From VAZQ01 sp963712565 (GTDB taxonomy: Bacteria; Pseudomonadota; Alphaproteobacteria; Rhizobiales; Xanthobacteraceae): 64,000 nt of DNA. Both the position numbers and the translations under genes were made by a program. The notes under the pieces are model-generated. The model saw nothing but the letters and a program-made list of their open reading frames with translations, did not search any database and was not told the DNA's origin. Of this stretch, positions 43,533 through 52,551 are shown piece after piece (positions within the stretch are counted from its first letter, which is position 1; each line of letters opens with the position of its first letter). Where the stretch lies: NCBI GenBank assembly GCA_963712565.1, contig CAVQIP010000034.1:1-64000 (forward strand). The letters are read 5' to 3'.

Positions 43533-44777
43533 ATGGACCACAGTCGCCCGGACCAGAATGCTGAAAAAGGCACGCCGCTGGACCTCCGCCGGCTGGCAAC
43601 TGTGCTCGCTGCTGGATTCTTTTCTACAACGCTCGCACAGCCTGAGGTAATCGAACTGCCTCTCCAAGGCCTATTAAAAGAAGTGCTGCATCTGTCAGTC
43701 ACGCAGATGTCGCTGTTTTTCAGCATTGGAGCGCTTGCGTGGTACTGCAAACCGTTTGTTGGAATCATCGCGGACAGTTATCCCCTCCTTGGTACGCATC
43801 GCCTCAGTTACATCGTGCTCGGCGCGGTCGTCGCCGCCGCGTGCTGGCTGGCGGCGGGAGTTGCCCCCCTGCGTTATGCTTTCTTGCTGGGTATTGTCCT
43901 GATGATCAACGCTGGATTGGTCATCGCGAGCACAGCGGTCGGCGGACTGTTGGTGGAGGTTAGCCGTCGCTACGACGCGTCGGCCCGGCTCGTTCCAATG
44001 CGATCAGTTGTCACAACAGCCTGTGTCTTAGTGGGCGGACCACTGGGCGGCTTTCTGGCGACCTTTGCATTTGGCCTCTCCACAGCGATTTGTTCCATGA
44101 TTGCGCTTCTTGTCGTTCCAATTGCAATGATCTGGCTTCATGAACGTGCCGCCCCGAAGGACTCGTCACTGGCATGGCAAAATGCGAAGCTGCAGATCAG
44201 GGGTCTTCTTCACTCGCGCAGCGTCTGGGGCTTCGCAGCACTGGCGCTCCTAGTGCTAGGTGTGCCGGATTTTCACGACAAGCCACTTTATTACTACCGC
44301 ATCGACGTGCTGCATTTTTCGCCAAATCTGATCGGCTGGCTCAAGGGTGCCGCGGCTGCAGCGGGCTTTGCTGCTGCGTTCATATATTATCGCGCACGTC
44401 CGCGATGCAGTCTGGAATGGCTAATCGTCCCCAGCATTCTGCTCAATGCTGCTGGTGCACTCGCATACCTGTTGTATGCGTCGCCTGTCAGCGCGGTTTT
44501 CATTGATGTTGCGGACGGCTTCTTGGCCACAATTTTGGGTTTGGTCCTCATGGAAATTGCCGTGAAAAGCTCGCCGTCGGGGAGCGAGGCATTCACGTTG
44601 TCCCTTCTTCTAAGTGTCTTTAATCTTGCAAGTGCGGTGTCGGATTACTTCGGTGCGCTCCTTTACGATAGTTACACGGCCTCGTTCTTCTTTCATTTGG
44701 TCTGGATCAATGCCGCATGCACAGCGGCTACTGCATTGATCGCTCCGTCTCTTACGCGTTGGATCGGGAGCAAATAG
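43533..44777 (+). CDS. MFS/BT1-family transporter
   Basis: 414 aa, about 12 membrane helices, resembling BT1-type folate/biopterin transporters of the MFS: LPLQGLLKEVLHLSVTQMSL, KPFVGIIADSYPLLGTHRLS (the D-R/K loop between helices 2 and 3), SLSLLLSVFNLASAVSDYFG. No local biosynthetic partner gives the substrate. It is transcribed away from the sbn island, so a role in exporting its product is not supported by orientation. ATG 43533 has no strong ribosome site. Confidence 0.78.
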   Translation: MDHSRPDQNAEKGTPLDLRRLATVLAAGFFSTTLAQPEVIELPLQGLLKEVLHLSVTQMSLFFSIGALAWYCKPFVGIIADSYPLLGTHRLSYIVLGAVVAAACWLAAGVAPLRYAFLLGIVLMINAGLVIASTAVGGLLVEVSRRYDASARLVPMRSVVTTACVLVGGPLGGFLATFAFGLSTAICSMIALLVVPIAMIWLHERAAPKDSSLAWQNAKLQIRGLLHSRSVWGFAALALLVLGVPDFHDKPLYYYRIDVLHFSPNLIGWLKGAAAAAGFAAAFIYYRARPRCSLEWLIVPSILLNAAGALAYLLYASPVSAVFIDVADGFLATILGLVLMEIAVKSSPSGSEAFTLSLLLSVFNLASAVSDYFGALLYDSYTASFFFHLVWINAACTAATALIAPSLTRWIGSK

Positions 44778-45002
44778 TTATGCCAAAGACTATCTTTATC
44801 GGCTGCGCATCGGAAGAAAGGCCCAAGTCCATCGCGAAAAAACTAAGACCCGCCGGGCAATATGACCAGCGCTTGCAGGCTCGCCCGCAGGAAGGCCGCC
44901 CGTGCGCCGTGGCTCCGACCCCGGTCGTTCGGGGCGGCAGGGTCGGCCAGGGAGCGCCAGCAAGCCCGCCCGCCGATTGCAACGGGGCGGGGGGACAACG
45001 GT

Positions 45003-45727
45003 CTTGAGGTTGACCACCAGTTCGTATTTGGTCGGTGCTTGCACCGGAAGTTTCGCCGGCTTTGCGCCGCTGAGTATGGTGCCAGTATAAGCGCCGACCT
45101 GGCGGGCCATGTCTGTGAGGCTGGTGCCGTAACTCATTAGCAAACCGGCTTCGGCCGACTCGCGCGAAGAAAAACTCGCGGGTATCCGGTCGCGCGCCGC
45201 CAGCGCGGCAAGCTGCGCATAGCGGCTGCGAAAAAGGCTTCTGCTGCAATGAAAAGAGCATCTGCTCGGTCGTGCGCAATGACAGTGAAGGCGGAGTCGA
45301 TCTCAGCTGGGGTGCTGGCGTTGAAGAAGGCGATGTCCACGCCGATAACATGTGCGGCGTTCTGCAGTGATCTCGTAGTGGCCTCGGTGTATCGAACATT
45401 GGCTGGATTGACCAACACGGCAACACGCCTCGCCTTGGGCACCAGCTCGTGCATGAGTCCGAGCCGCTTCGCATCGGTCTCGATGGCGAAAAAATTGATC
45501 TCCGTCGCGTTGCCGCCGGGATGCGCGAGGCTCTTGACGAGCCCTAACAGTACCGGGTCCTCAGCCACGCCGAATACGATCGGGATCGTAGCACCTACCG
45601 AAATCGGGGCGCTCCCAGGAACGGCAATCACAGCCACGCCACGCCGTATCACGTCGTCCAGTATCGCCGGTAGGCGTTCGTAGTAGCCCTCCAGCCAGCG
45701 GTACTCGACCGTGACATTCCGGCCTTC
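45003..45727 (-). pseudogene. ABC_sub_bind-type binding protein, frameshifted and truncated at both ends
   Basis: The mid part is well preserved: GRNVTVEYRWLEGYYERLPA, GATIPIVFGVAEDPVLLGLV, SLAHPGGNATEINFF, RRVAVLVNPANVRYTEATTR. Near 45220 a one-base loss moves the frame to YAQLAALAARDRIPASFSSR and GLLMSYGTSLTDMARQVGAY, ending at VVNLKT where homology stops. The signal peptide and the usual C-terminal tail are absent. It is a distant relative of the array at 1-5.9 kb. Confidence 0.75.
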
Positions 45728-45919
45728 GACACAGCAAAGGCGGACTGATCCGGGCATCTCGAGTGGACAATCAGCATCCACTTTCGTCTGCATGGACTGG
45801 CGCCACATGGCCGAGCTGCTAGAATCCGGCGTGCGGCGCGCTGACACCGTTAACCCTTGTCGGCGCGCACTTGACCGCGGGGCTGGAAACAGGCCGATCA
45901 CGCCTTGCCCGAATGCCTG

Positions 45920-48121
45920 ATGGAGGAATTGTCGATACGGTCGTGGCGCGGACTAATTGCGTGTCTGGTGCTTGTTCTCGCCGCGCCGGTTCCCGGCACG
46001 CACGCCGAGGACAGAGCGCGGTCGATATTCGCTGGCGCCGGCGGCAAGGCGTCGAAACCCGCGCCGCCTGTTGCGGCGCGCAAGCCGGTGCGGCTCAGCG
46101 TGCACGGCATCGAGCGTGTCGACGATTATGCCTGGCTGCGCGACCCGAACTGGCGCGAGGTGATCAGGAAACCGTCGGTATTATCAAGCGAGATTCGCGC
46201 CCACATCGAGGCCGAGAACCGCTACGCCAAGGCCTTGCTGGCACCACTTGCGGGCCTGCGCAGGCAGTTGCTCAAGGAGCTGAAAGGCCGCGTCGAGCCG
46301 GCCGCGTCCGAGGTTCCCCTGCCCGATGGCCCGTATGCCTATTGGAAAGAATATGTGCCTGGCGCCGAGCATCCGCGCATCGTGCGCGCTCACGCTGGCG
46401 GTGTCGACCAGGTGCTGGTCGATGGGGCCGCGATCGCGGTGGGCAAGCCCTATTTCTCGTTCGGGACTACTCGGCACAGCCCGGATCATCGCCTCTATGC
46501 CTATTTGGTCGATTTGACCGGTGACGAGAGCTATCGCCTGCGCGTGCGCGAAATCAGCACGGGACGCGACTTACCACTCGACATCCCTGAGGTCTCGACC
46601 TTCACCTGGGCGCCGGACAGCACGACGTTGTTCTACGTTCAGCTCGATCCCGAGCATCGTCCGCGCTTCGTGTATCGCCATCGGCTCGGTACGGACCCGA
46701 AAAATGATCCGCTGATTTACGAAGAAAAGGACCTCGGATTCGAAATCTCGGTCGGTCTGACACCCACGAAGCGGTTCATTGCGATCTCGACCGCCGACCA
46801 AGACACGTCCGAAAGCTGGCTGATCGACGCTGCGCAACCCGCAAACCCGCCGGTATTGGTCGCTGCCCGCGAGCTCAATATCCAATACCGCGTGAGCGAC
46901 TGGAGCGATCGACTCCTGATCCGCACCAACGCAGACAGCGCTGATGATTTCAAGATCATGATCGCTCCCGCATCTGCGCCCGGCCGCGAGAACTGGCGCG
47001 ACCTGATCCCCTACAAGGAAGGCCGGCAGATTCTCTCGGCAATCCCGTTTTCCGGGTATCTCGCCAGGCTCGAACGCGAAGATGGCCTCCAGCGCATCGT
47101 GATCCGCCGGAATTCGGACGGTGCCGAACACACGGTTAGCTTCGACGAGGAGGCGTACTCGGTCGAACTCGTCACGCCCCTTGAGTTCGATACCCGTAGC
47201 CTGCGCTTTCTGTACAGGTCACCGACAACCCCACAGCAGACCTTCGACTACGATATGGAGAGCCGCGAGCGCGTGCTGCGCAAGCAGCAGCAGATTCCGA
47301 GTGGGCACGATCCCGCTGCATACGAGGTGCGCCGGCTGTTCGCCCCTACCGCCGAGGAACAGGTACCGATCACGGTTCTGCACCGCAAAGGCTTGCCGAT
47401 CGACGGCTCGGCGCCACTTTTTTTGGGGGGTTACGGTGCCTACGGCGATCTCTTCGAGGCCAATTTCGATTCCAATCTGTTCTCGCTGGTCGACCGCGGC
47501 TTCGTCTACGCCATCGCCCACGTCCGCGGCGGGATCGAAAAGGGCAAGCGTTGGCACAATGCCGGGCGCCGCGAGAACAAGGTCAACACCTTCACGGATT
47601 TCATCGCGGTCGCCGAATATTTGACCAAGGCCGGCTACGGGGCGCCCAGACGCATCGTGGCGCTCGGCGATTCCGCGGGCGGCACGCTGATGGGCGCGGT
47701 TGCCAACATGCGGCCCGACCTGTTCGCCGGCATCGTCGCGCGCGTTCCCTTTGTCGATGTCCTCAACACCTTGCTCGACCCGGATTTGCCGCTGACCGCC
47801 GGCGAGCTGCCGGAATTCGGAGATCCGGCCCACGATCTCTCTGCCTACTGGACCATTGCCGGCTACGCGCCCTACGACAACGTGAAGGCTCAGCCTTACC
47901 CGCCCATGCTCGTCACCGCGGGGCTGAGCGATCCGCGCACGCAATATTGGGAGCCGGCAAAATGGGTTGCCAAGCTGCGCGCGATGAAGACCAACGGTTC
48001 CCGTATCGTGCTGATCCCGCGCATGACGGCGGGGCATTTTGGCGCCCCCGGCCGCTTCAAGGCGCTCGAAGAAGTGGCGATGTTCCAGGCTTTCGCCCTC
48101 GACGTGACAGGTAAGCGCTGA
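45920..48121 (+). CDS. Prolyl oligopeptidase-family (S9A, PtrB-like) serine peptidase
   Basis: 733 aa with an N-terminal signal or anchor helix (GLIACLVLVLAAPVPGTHAE). Domains: N-cap (VDDYAWLRDPNWREVI), a seven-blade propeller in the middle, and a C-terminal alpha/beta hydrolase. Catalytic: Ser in ALGDSAGGTLMGAVA, Asp in GLSDPRTQYWEPAKW, His in MTAGHFGAPGR. It should cut peptides after basic or proline residues in the periplasm. ATG 45920 is preferred to TTG 45905. Confidence 0.88.
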   Translation: MEELSIRSWRGLIACLVLVLAAPVPGTHAEDRARSIFAGAGGKASKPAPPVAARKPVRLSVHGIERVDDYAWLRDPNWREVIRKPSVLSSEIRAHIEAENRYAKALLAPLAGLRRQLLKELKGRVEPAASEVPLPDGPYAYWKEYVPGAEHPRIVRAHAGGVDQVLVDGAAIAVGKPYFSFGTTRHSPDHRLYAYLVDLTGDESYRLRVREISTGRDLPLDIPEVSTFTWAPDSTTLFYVQLDPEHRPRFVYRHRLGTDPKNDPLIYEEKDLGFEISVGLTPTKRFIAISTADQDTSESWLIDAAQPANPPVLVAARELNIQYRVSDWSDRLLIRTNADSADDFKIMIAPASAPGRENWRDLIPYKEGRQILSAIPFSGYLARLEREDGLQRIVIRRNSDGAEHTVSFDEEAYSVELVTPLEFDTRSLRFLYRSPTTPQQTFDYDMESRERVLRKQQQIPSGHDPAAYEVRRLFAPTAEEQVPITVLHRKGLPIDGSAPLFLGGYGAYGDLFEANFDSNLFSLVDRGFVYAIAHVRGGIEKGKRWHNAGRRENKVNTFTDFIAVAEYLTKAGYGAPRRIVALGDSAGGTLMGAVANMRPDLFAGIVARVPFVDVLNTLLDPDLPLTAGELPEFGDPAHDLSAYWTIAGYAPYDNVKAQPYPPMLVTAGLSDPRTQYWEPAKWVAKLRAMKTNGSRIVLIPRMTAGHFGAPGRFKALEEVAMFQAFALDVTGKR

Positions 48122-48187
48122 CAGGATCGTGGTCCAACCAATGCAGTGCTCCGACTGGAACGCGACTTGCTCGGCATCGTGGCGGCG

Positions 48188-49252
48188 TCACTCGCCCCGC
48201 GATGCCTCGCCGTTTACGATCGCTGCGATTCTGTCGGCGAGTCGTCTCAATTCGGCATCGGCAAGATTGGCGAGAATAATGACCGACAGGTTGTCGTCAA
48301 CGTACCGAATCAGCAACGTTTCAAATCCTTGCCAAGAGCCGCCATGATAATGAATATCTTTTCCACCTTGTCGCTCCAACTCCCATGCAAATCCATACGA
48401 GCTTTTGCGACCGCTTAAAAGCGTCGCGGGCTGGAAAATTTTCGACCAGCTCTCAGCGCTGAGGAGTGTTCGAGTACGGACCACCCGCTCCCAAGCGATA
48501 AGATCGAGAAGCGTCACGTGGAGCGCCCCATCCGCCGTCGTGTTGTGACTCGGCGCAACCCACTCCTGATTTTTTATTTGCTTCGCGACGAGTTGATACC
48601 CTGCCACACGTCTGGGCACAATATCTGCCTCGCTGATTATGCGCGTCGTATGCATGCCCGCTGGTATGAATATATTTTCGCGAAGAAAGTCCCCATAGAA
48701 TTGTCCGGAGACACGCCGAATGATCGTGCCGAGGAGTGCATAGCCGAGATTGCTGTACTGAAAGTGTTTACCTGGCCGATAACGGCGCGGAAGCGATGCG
48801 GTGAACAGCGCGAGTTCGTTCTCGGTGTAGTCGCGCCGGAGATTCAGCACTAATTCATCATCAGGCAGTCCCGATGTGTGCGTTAGTAAGTGCCGCACCG
48901 TGATCGATCCCCATCGCGCGGGAGAGGGAAGGTGGCGGGCTATCGGATCGTTGAGATCGAGCTTGTCTCGCTCCACCAACACCATGATCCCGGCCGCCGT
49001 AAATTGCTTCCCCAGCGATCCGGATTGAAAAACGCTCTCTCTTTGCGCGGGCACACAGTGCTCGATGTTGGCGACGCCGTACCCTTCGGCACGCAACGTT
49101 ACTCCATTTTTGATGACCGCTACGGCCGCGCCGGGTATGTGCTGCCTCAGCATTTCCTCGCGTACAAATCGATCGATTCGCTCGTCGATGCTGTTGGACG
49201 GAGGTGCTACCTGAGCCAGAATGCAGAGCGATGCCAATGTTGCGTACAACAT
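48188..49252 (-). CDS. Secreted serine hydrolase (class C beta-lactamase/PBP4-like)
   Basis: 354 aa with a short signal (ATLASLCILAQVAPP). The beta-lactamase-fold motifs are SxxK in FQSGSLGKQFTAAG (Ser and Lys present), YSN in FQYSNLGYALLG, and HGG in HYHGGSWQGFE in place of KTG. Family members are esterases, DD-peptidases or beta-lactamases. GAGGAGTTTACG precedes the start. It converges with the peptidase gene at 48121. A resistance role is not established. Confidence 0.85.
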   Translation of the reverse strand: MLYATLASLCILAQVAPPSNSIDERIDRFVREEMLRQHIPGAAVAVIKNGVTLRAEGYGVANIEHCVPAQRESVFQSGSLGKQFTAAGIMVLVERDKLDLNDPIARHLPSPARWGSITVRHLLTHTSGLPDDELVLNLRRDYTENELALFTASLPRRYRPGKHFQYSNLGYALLGTIIRRVSGQFYGDFLRENIFIPAGMHTTRIISEADIVPRRVAGYQLVAKQIKNQEWVAPSHNTTADGALHVTLLDLIAWERVVRTRTLLSAESWSKIFQPATLLSGRKSSYGFAWELERQGGKDIHYHGGSWQGFETLLIRYVDDNLSVIILANLADAELRRLADRIAAIVNGEASRGE

Positions 49253-49397
49253 CGTAAACTCCTCTTAGAAACGTGTTCTATTTTCTTTGTAAAATATAGC
49301 ACGCCGCAACGCTGACCTTTTAGCAGGCCGCTGAAAAGTCAGCTGACAAGGGCGAGCGAACATGATTTCGCTGTTCCTGCCAACGAGGGAGGCTAGG

Positions 49398-49535
49398 ATG
49401 CGGGGTTTGGACGAGCGGACGGATAGCCTGTTCTCTTATGTTGATCTTGAGGACCGTGTTCCAGCGAAGCATCCGCTGCGCGTTATTCGGCGCATCGTCA
49501 ACGATGTGCTAGCTCCGCTCGATGGAGCGAGATGA
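49398..49535 (+). mobile_element. IS1182/IS5-type transposase N-terminal fragment
   Basis: 45 codons: MRGLDERTDSLFSYVDLEDR, VPAKHPLRVIRRIVNDVLAP, then a stop. This is the start of a DDE transposase of the IS1182/IS5 kind as I recall it. The likely left end (GCAGGCCGCTGAAAAGTC) lies at about 49323. The body and right end are missing; the fragment is cut at the repeat region. Confidence 0.65.
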
Positions 49536-49573
49536 ACTCGCCCCGCCTGATGCCGAACACCGGCTTCCCCTCC

Positions 49574-49676
49574 GCAGTCGGTCGGCCGCACACTCAGCCT
49601 GCAATAGAGTGGCCGACGAGTCGCTTCTGCAGTCGGTCGGCCGCACACTCAGCCTGCAATAGAGTGGCCGACGAGT
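49574..49676. repeat. Two 48-bp direct repeats with a 7-bp spacer
   Basis: 49574-49621 and 49629-49676 are identical and begin GCAGTCGGTCGGCCGC. Each unit contains the inverted arms GTCGGCC and GGCCGAC. Only two copies exist, so it is not a CRISPR array; it is more likely a duplicated palindromic unit. Confidence 0.8.
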
Positions 49677-49689
49677 TTATGGACGAACC

Positions 49690-50039
49690 TGAATTGTTCT
49701 GAACCAAGAGGGGTGCTGCTGGCACCTCCTATCGTGCGCCCGCCCCTTTGGGCCGACGTCCGAAATGGGGTCAAACTCTGCCGTCTCGAGATTTCTGCGG
49801 CACGGCTGCTTTACCCCTGAAACCGGACATTGGTTGGCACGGCTGGCACGTCCGAAAAGTGCCAGAACGTGACATCGCACTCGGTAACTCGTAAGATAAT
49901 CACTCGCTCATTCGATCTTTGGCCTGGCAAGATTCCGCTTCGAGACCAGCAATCGCGGGTGCAGTAGGGGTATCGAGATCGAAGGGAGCAAAGGACGTTT
50001 TGTCTTGTGAAACTCACGGCTCAGGCAAGGGAGGTCATC
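49690..50039. other. Intergenic, IS-associated debris
   Basis: No gene is supported. Segments such as CCCCTGAAACCGGACATTGG and GTCCGAAAAGTGCCAGAACG resemble dispersed repeats I know from Bradyrhizobium intergenic regions, in degraded form. The ribosome site of the next gene (AAGGGAGGTCATC) lies at the right edge. Confidence 0.4.
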
Positions 50040-50291
50040 ATGCTCCGAGTCCGACAAATCTGCAGAATGGTCGTGCTGTCGTCCGCTGGGGTGCTCATCC
50101 TCTCCGGCATACCCGATGCTTCGGCCCAGAAAAAGCTGACCTACGAGCAGGCCTATCGCCAGTGCAAAGCAGAGCTCGACCGCACTTTTCCATCGGGCAG
50201 TCAGAGTACCTCGGGGCGGAATACCGCTGGCGTGGCCTGCATGCATCGATTGGGGTTTCAAGCCAAGAAATCGGCTAAGTGGGCTGAGTGA
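50040..50291 (+). CDS. Small secreted protein (83 aa)
   Basis: ATG 50040 follows GGGAGGTCATC. The signal peptide (MLRVRQICRMVVLSSAGVLI, then DASAQ) precedes a 53-residue mature part with two cysteines (AYRQCKAELDRTF and GVACMHRLGFQ), likely one disulfide. This resembles a set of small exported proteins in the order. Function unknown. Confidence 0.75.
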   Translation: MLRVRQICRMVVLSSAGVLILSGIPDASAQKKLTYEQAYRQCKAELDRTFPSGSQSTSGRNTAGVACMHRLGFQAKKSAKWAE

Positions 50292-50482
50292 CGAGAGAGC
50301 GGCCGCCACGGAAGTCGCGCTGCGCAATGTTGATAGGCGATGCGGGCGACCGCCGAGTAGGAGTGCAGCGAAAATGCTTGCGCTCGTGCGGACGGCTCGG
50401 ATGAGCATCGATGTCAGCTGCCGGTACGATCGGGCGCATGCCGCCACGGGTGCACCTCTCGTTTCATTCCTGGTCGCGTGCC

Positions 50483-51355
50483 ATGAAATGGATCGTGACG
50501 ATGGTATTGGTGGCCGGGTCGGTCCTGGCCGCCGCCCATGTCGAGGCGCGCAAGGCTAGCTCGGCGAGGCTCGAGCCCAACCGCATCGACATCGCTTATG
50601 TGGAGCCGAAGTCGGCGGATAATCAGGCGGTGTACAAGCTGCTCAAGCAGCACCGGGTGCTGGAAAAGACCCGCGATCTCCTAAGCCCCCTGCGGTTGCC
50701 GCACCGTCTGCTGCTGCAGACCAGAGACTGCGACGGCATATCCAATGCCTGGTCCAACGAGGACAGCGTCACGGTCTGCTACGAGTACGTCAACGATATC
50801 TGGAGGAACGCGCCCGAACAGGTGACGCCGACCGGAATTGCGCCCATCGATACGATCATCGGCCCATTGCTCGACGTATTCCTGCACGAAGCCGCTCACG
50901 CGGTCTTTGCAAGCCTGAAAATTCCGCTGTTCGGCCGGGAAGAAGATGCCGCCGACCAGTTTTCAACCTACATGATGTTGAAATTCGACAAGGACGAAGC
51001 ACGCAGGCTCATCCTGGGCAGCGCGTACCAGTACAAGGGCGACATGGCGTCCCCGACGATAACCATCAAGCAGCAAAAGTTTGCGAACGAGCACGGCACG
51101 CCGGCGCAACGCTTCTTCAACCTTTTGTGCACGGCATACGGCAGCGATCCGGACCTGTTCGCCGACGTGGTCGAGAAAGGATTTTTGCCGGAGGACCGCG
51201 CCGTGGGCTGCAAGCGCGAATATATTCAGCTCTCGCATGCATTCGACACCTTGATCGGACCCCATATCGATACCAAGCTTGCCCGCAAGCTGCACAAGCG
51301 GTGGCTACCTCCGGTCACGACCAAGCCGAAGCCATGGGAAGGGCGGGCCGACTGA
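50483..51355 (+). CDS. DUF4344-type secreted metallopeptidase
   Basis: 290 aa. Signal peptide KWIVTMVLVAGSVLAAAHVE. The zinc motif is in LLDVFLHEAAHAVFASLKIP (HEAAH), with the downstream acidic EEDAADQFSTYMM as the third ligand region. Cys pairs (RDCDGISNAW, VTVCYEYV) fit a periplasmic location. This is the DUF4344 putative metallopeptidase family. ATG 50483 starts the signal peptide; the frame from 50411 is longer but has no ribosome site. Confidence 0.8.
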   Translation: MKWIVTMVLVAGSVLAAAHVEARKASSARLEPNRIDIAYVEPKSADNQAVYKLLKQHRVLEKTRDLLSPLRLPHRLLLQTRDCDGISNAWSNEDSVTVCYEYVNDIWRNAPEQVTPTGIAPIDTIIGPLLDVFLHEAAHAVFASLKIPLFGREEDAADQFSTYMMLKFDKDEARRLILGSAYQYKGDMASPTITIKQQKFANEHGTPAQRFFNLLCTAYGSDPDLFADVVEKGFLPEDRAVGCKREYIQLSHAFDTLIGPHIDTKLARKLHKRWLPPVTTKPKPWEGRAD

Positions 51356-51463
51356 TCGAGCGGATGTCCGTCTTATTCGCTTGGCGCCCAGGAGCTGCAA
51401 AAGAGGCCCGACCCGAACAACCGACTGATTTCTTGCAAGCGCTTTTGCAACTGCTGGCGCTAT

Positions 51464-51540
51464 TGGCGCGCTCGGAGGGATTCGAACCCCCGACCCCCAG
51501 ATTCGAAGTCTGGTGCTCTATCCAGCTGAGCTACGAGCGC
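51464..51540 (-). tRNA. tRNA-Arg (anticodon TCG)
   Basis: The minus strand folds as a standard tRNA: acceptor GCGCTCG/CGAGCGC, D-arm AGCTCAGCTGGATAGAGC, anticodon stem CCAGA/TCTGG with loop CTTCGAA (anticodon TCG), T-loop GGTTCGAATCC, discriminator G, encoded CCA at 51464-51466. Confidence 0.95.
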
Positions 51541-51639
51541 CCGCGATGGTTTTAGCGAAGAGCGCCCGCGATTCCAAATCGGTTCCTACTTCGCCCAAAA
51601 ACGCTGTATCACCGCACGATCGACAACCAGAGGAACGAC

Positions 51640-52038
51640 ATGGCCGTCCCGGATCTGCCGTCCTTCACCAAGCTCCTCGGCGTCAATGTGCTGCAGCGCT
51701 CGCCGGAGCGCACCGAGGCGGAGCTCATCGTGCGCGAGGAGCTGTGCAACCGCCGCGGCGTGCTGCACGGCGGGGCGGTGATGGCGTTGGGCGACACCCT
51801 CGGCGGAATGACGGCGATGGCCAGCCTGCCTCCCGGCGGGCGCACCGCCACCATCGAGAGCAAGACCAATTTCTTCGCCGCGGTGCCCAAGGGCGATACC
51901 GCGCACGCGGTGTGCATGCCGTTGCACCGCGGTCGCACCACCGTCGTGCTGGAGACGCGCATCACCCGCGGCGACGGCAAGCTCGCCGCCATCGTCACCC
52001 AGACCCAGCTGATCTTCGAGATGAAAGAGAAGCCCTAG
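51640..52038 (+). CDS. PaaI-type hotdog thioesterase
   Basis: 132 aa. It hydrolyses acyl- or aryl-CoA thioesters. The hotdog motif GVLHGGAVMALGDTLGGMTA contains the catalytic Asp/Gly region. RTATIESKTNFFAAVPKGDT follows, as in the 4HBT-PaaI group. AGAGGAACGAC is the ribosome site. Cytoplasmic. The substrate is not predictable. Confidence 0.88.
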   Translation: MAVPDLPSFTKLLGVNVLQRSPERTEAELIVREELCNRRGVLHGGAVMALGDTLGGMTAMASLPPGGRTATIESKTNFFAAVPKGDTAHAVCMPLHRGRTTVVLETRITRGDGKLAAIVTQTQLIFEMKEKP

Positions 52039-52173
52039 CGGCGCGGCGGATCGTACCGGCCTTGGAACCCGGCGCGGGGAACCGCGGGTTCCAGGCAGGG
52101 GAGGTTCCATCGGCAGGAACCCGGGCACCCGGCCGCGGGTTATCCGTCCACGCAACCGAGATGGGAGATCGCC

Positions 52174-52455
52174 ATGACCGATCCCAGAGACTTCGATCGC
52201 AGGATGGACCAGCACATGGAGATGGAGCGCAGGATGGGCTCTCCGTCGCCGTGGGGATGGATCGCCGGCGCGGTGTTCATCATCGTCATCCTGGCGCTGG
52301 TGTTCGCGGGCGGCGAGAGCACCAGGACCGCCCGCAACGACGTCACTCCCCCCGCCACCACCGGCATGGCGCCCAAAACCGCGCCGCCGGCCATCGCCGT
52401 CCCGCCGGCGGAGGCGCCCGCGACCACCGGCCAAGGCGGGCAACAGCGCCAGTAG
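52174..52455 (+). CDS. Small single-span membrane protein
   Basis: 93 aa: a charged N-terminus (DPRDFDRRMDQHMEMERRM), one membrane helix (WGWIAGAVFIIVILALVFAG), and a Pro/Ala/Thr-rich tail outside. GGGAGATCGCC precedes the start, and an intrinsic terminator follows. Similar proteins are frequent in Bradyrhizobium; function unknown. Confidence 0.75.
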   Translation: MTDPRDFDRRMDQHMEMERRMGSPSPWGWIAGAVFIIVILALVFAGGESTRTARNDVTPPATTGMAPKTAPPAIAVPPAEAPATTGQGGQQRQ

Positions 52456-52487
52456 CGCAGACGCACAAGCACTCTTCTCCTCTTGCA

Positions 52488-52526
52488 GCGCCCCGGCCTC
52501 AAGACCGGGGCGCTTTCATTTTTTTT
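52488..52526 (+). terminator. Intrinsic terminator
   Basis: A 9-bp stem GCGCCCCGG/CCGGGGCGC with an 8-nt loop, followed by TTTCATTTTTTTT. It serves the small membrane protein gene on the plus strand, with the kelch gene converging from the right. Confidence 0.85.
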
Positions 52527-52551
52527 GAGGTCGCGCGCGAGCGCGCGCTGC

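Noticed and set aside
43533..44777. MFS transporter as exporter of the Dap product
   Set aside because: It lies on the opposite strand outside the island with two unrelated genes between, so the context does not support it.
45..45727. All frameshifts being sequencing errors
   Set aside because: They cluster in duplicated, transposon and accessory genes, while long housekeeping genes (22741-24750, 32881-37161, 45920-48121) are open throughout. Read data could still change single cases such as 2925-3906.
49574..49676. CRISPR array
   Set aside because: Only two 48-bp units and a 7-bp spacer; no cas genes.
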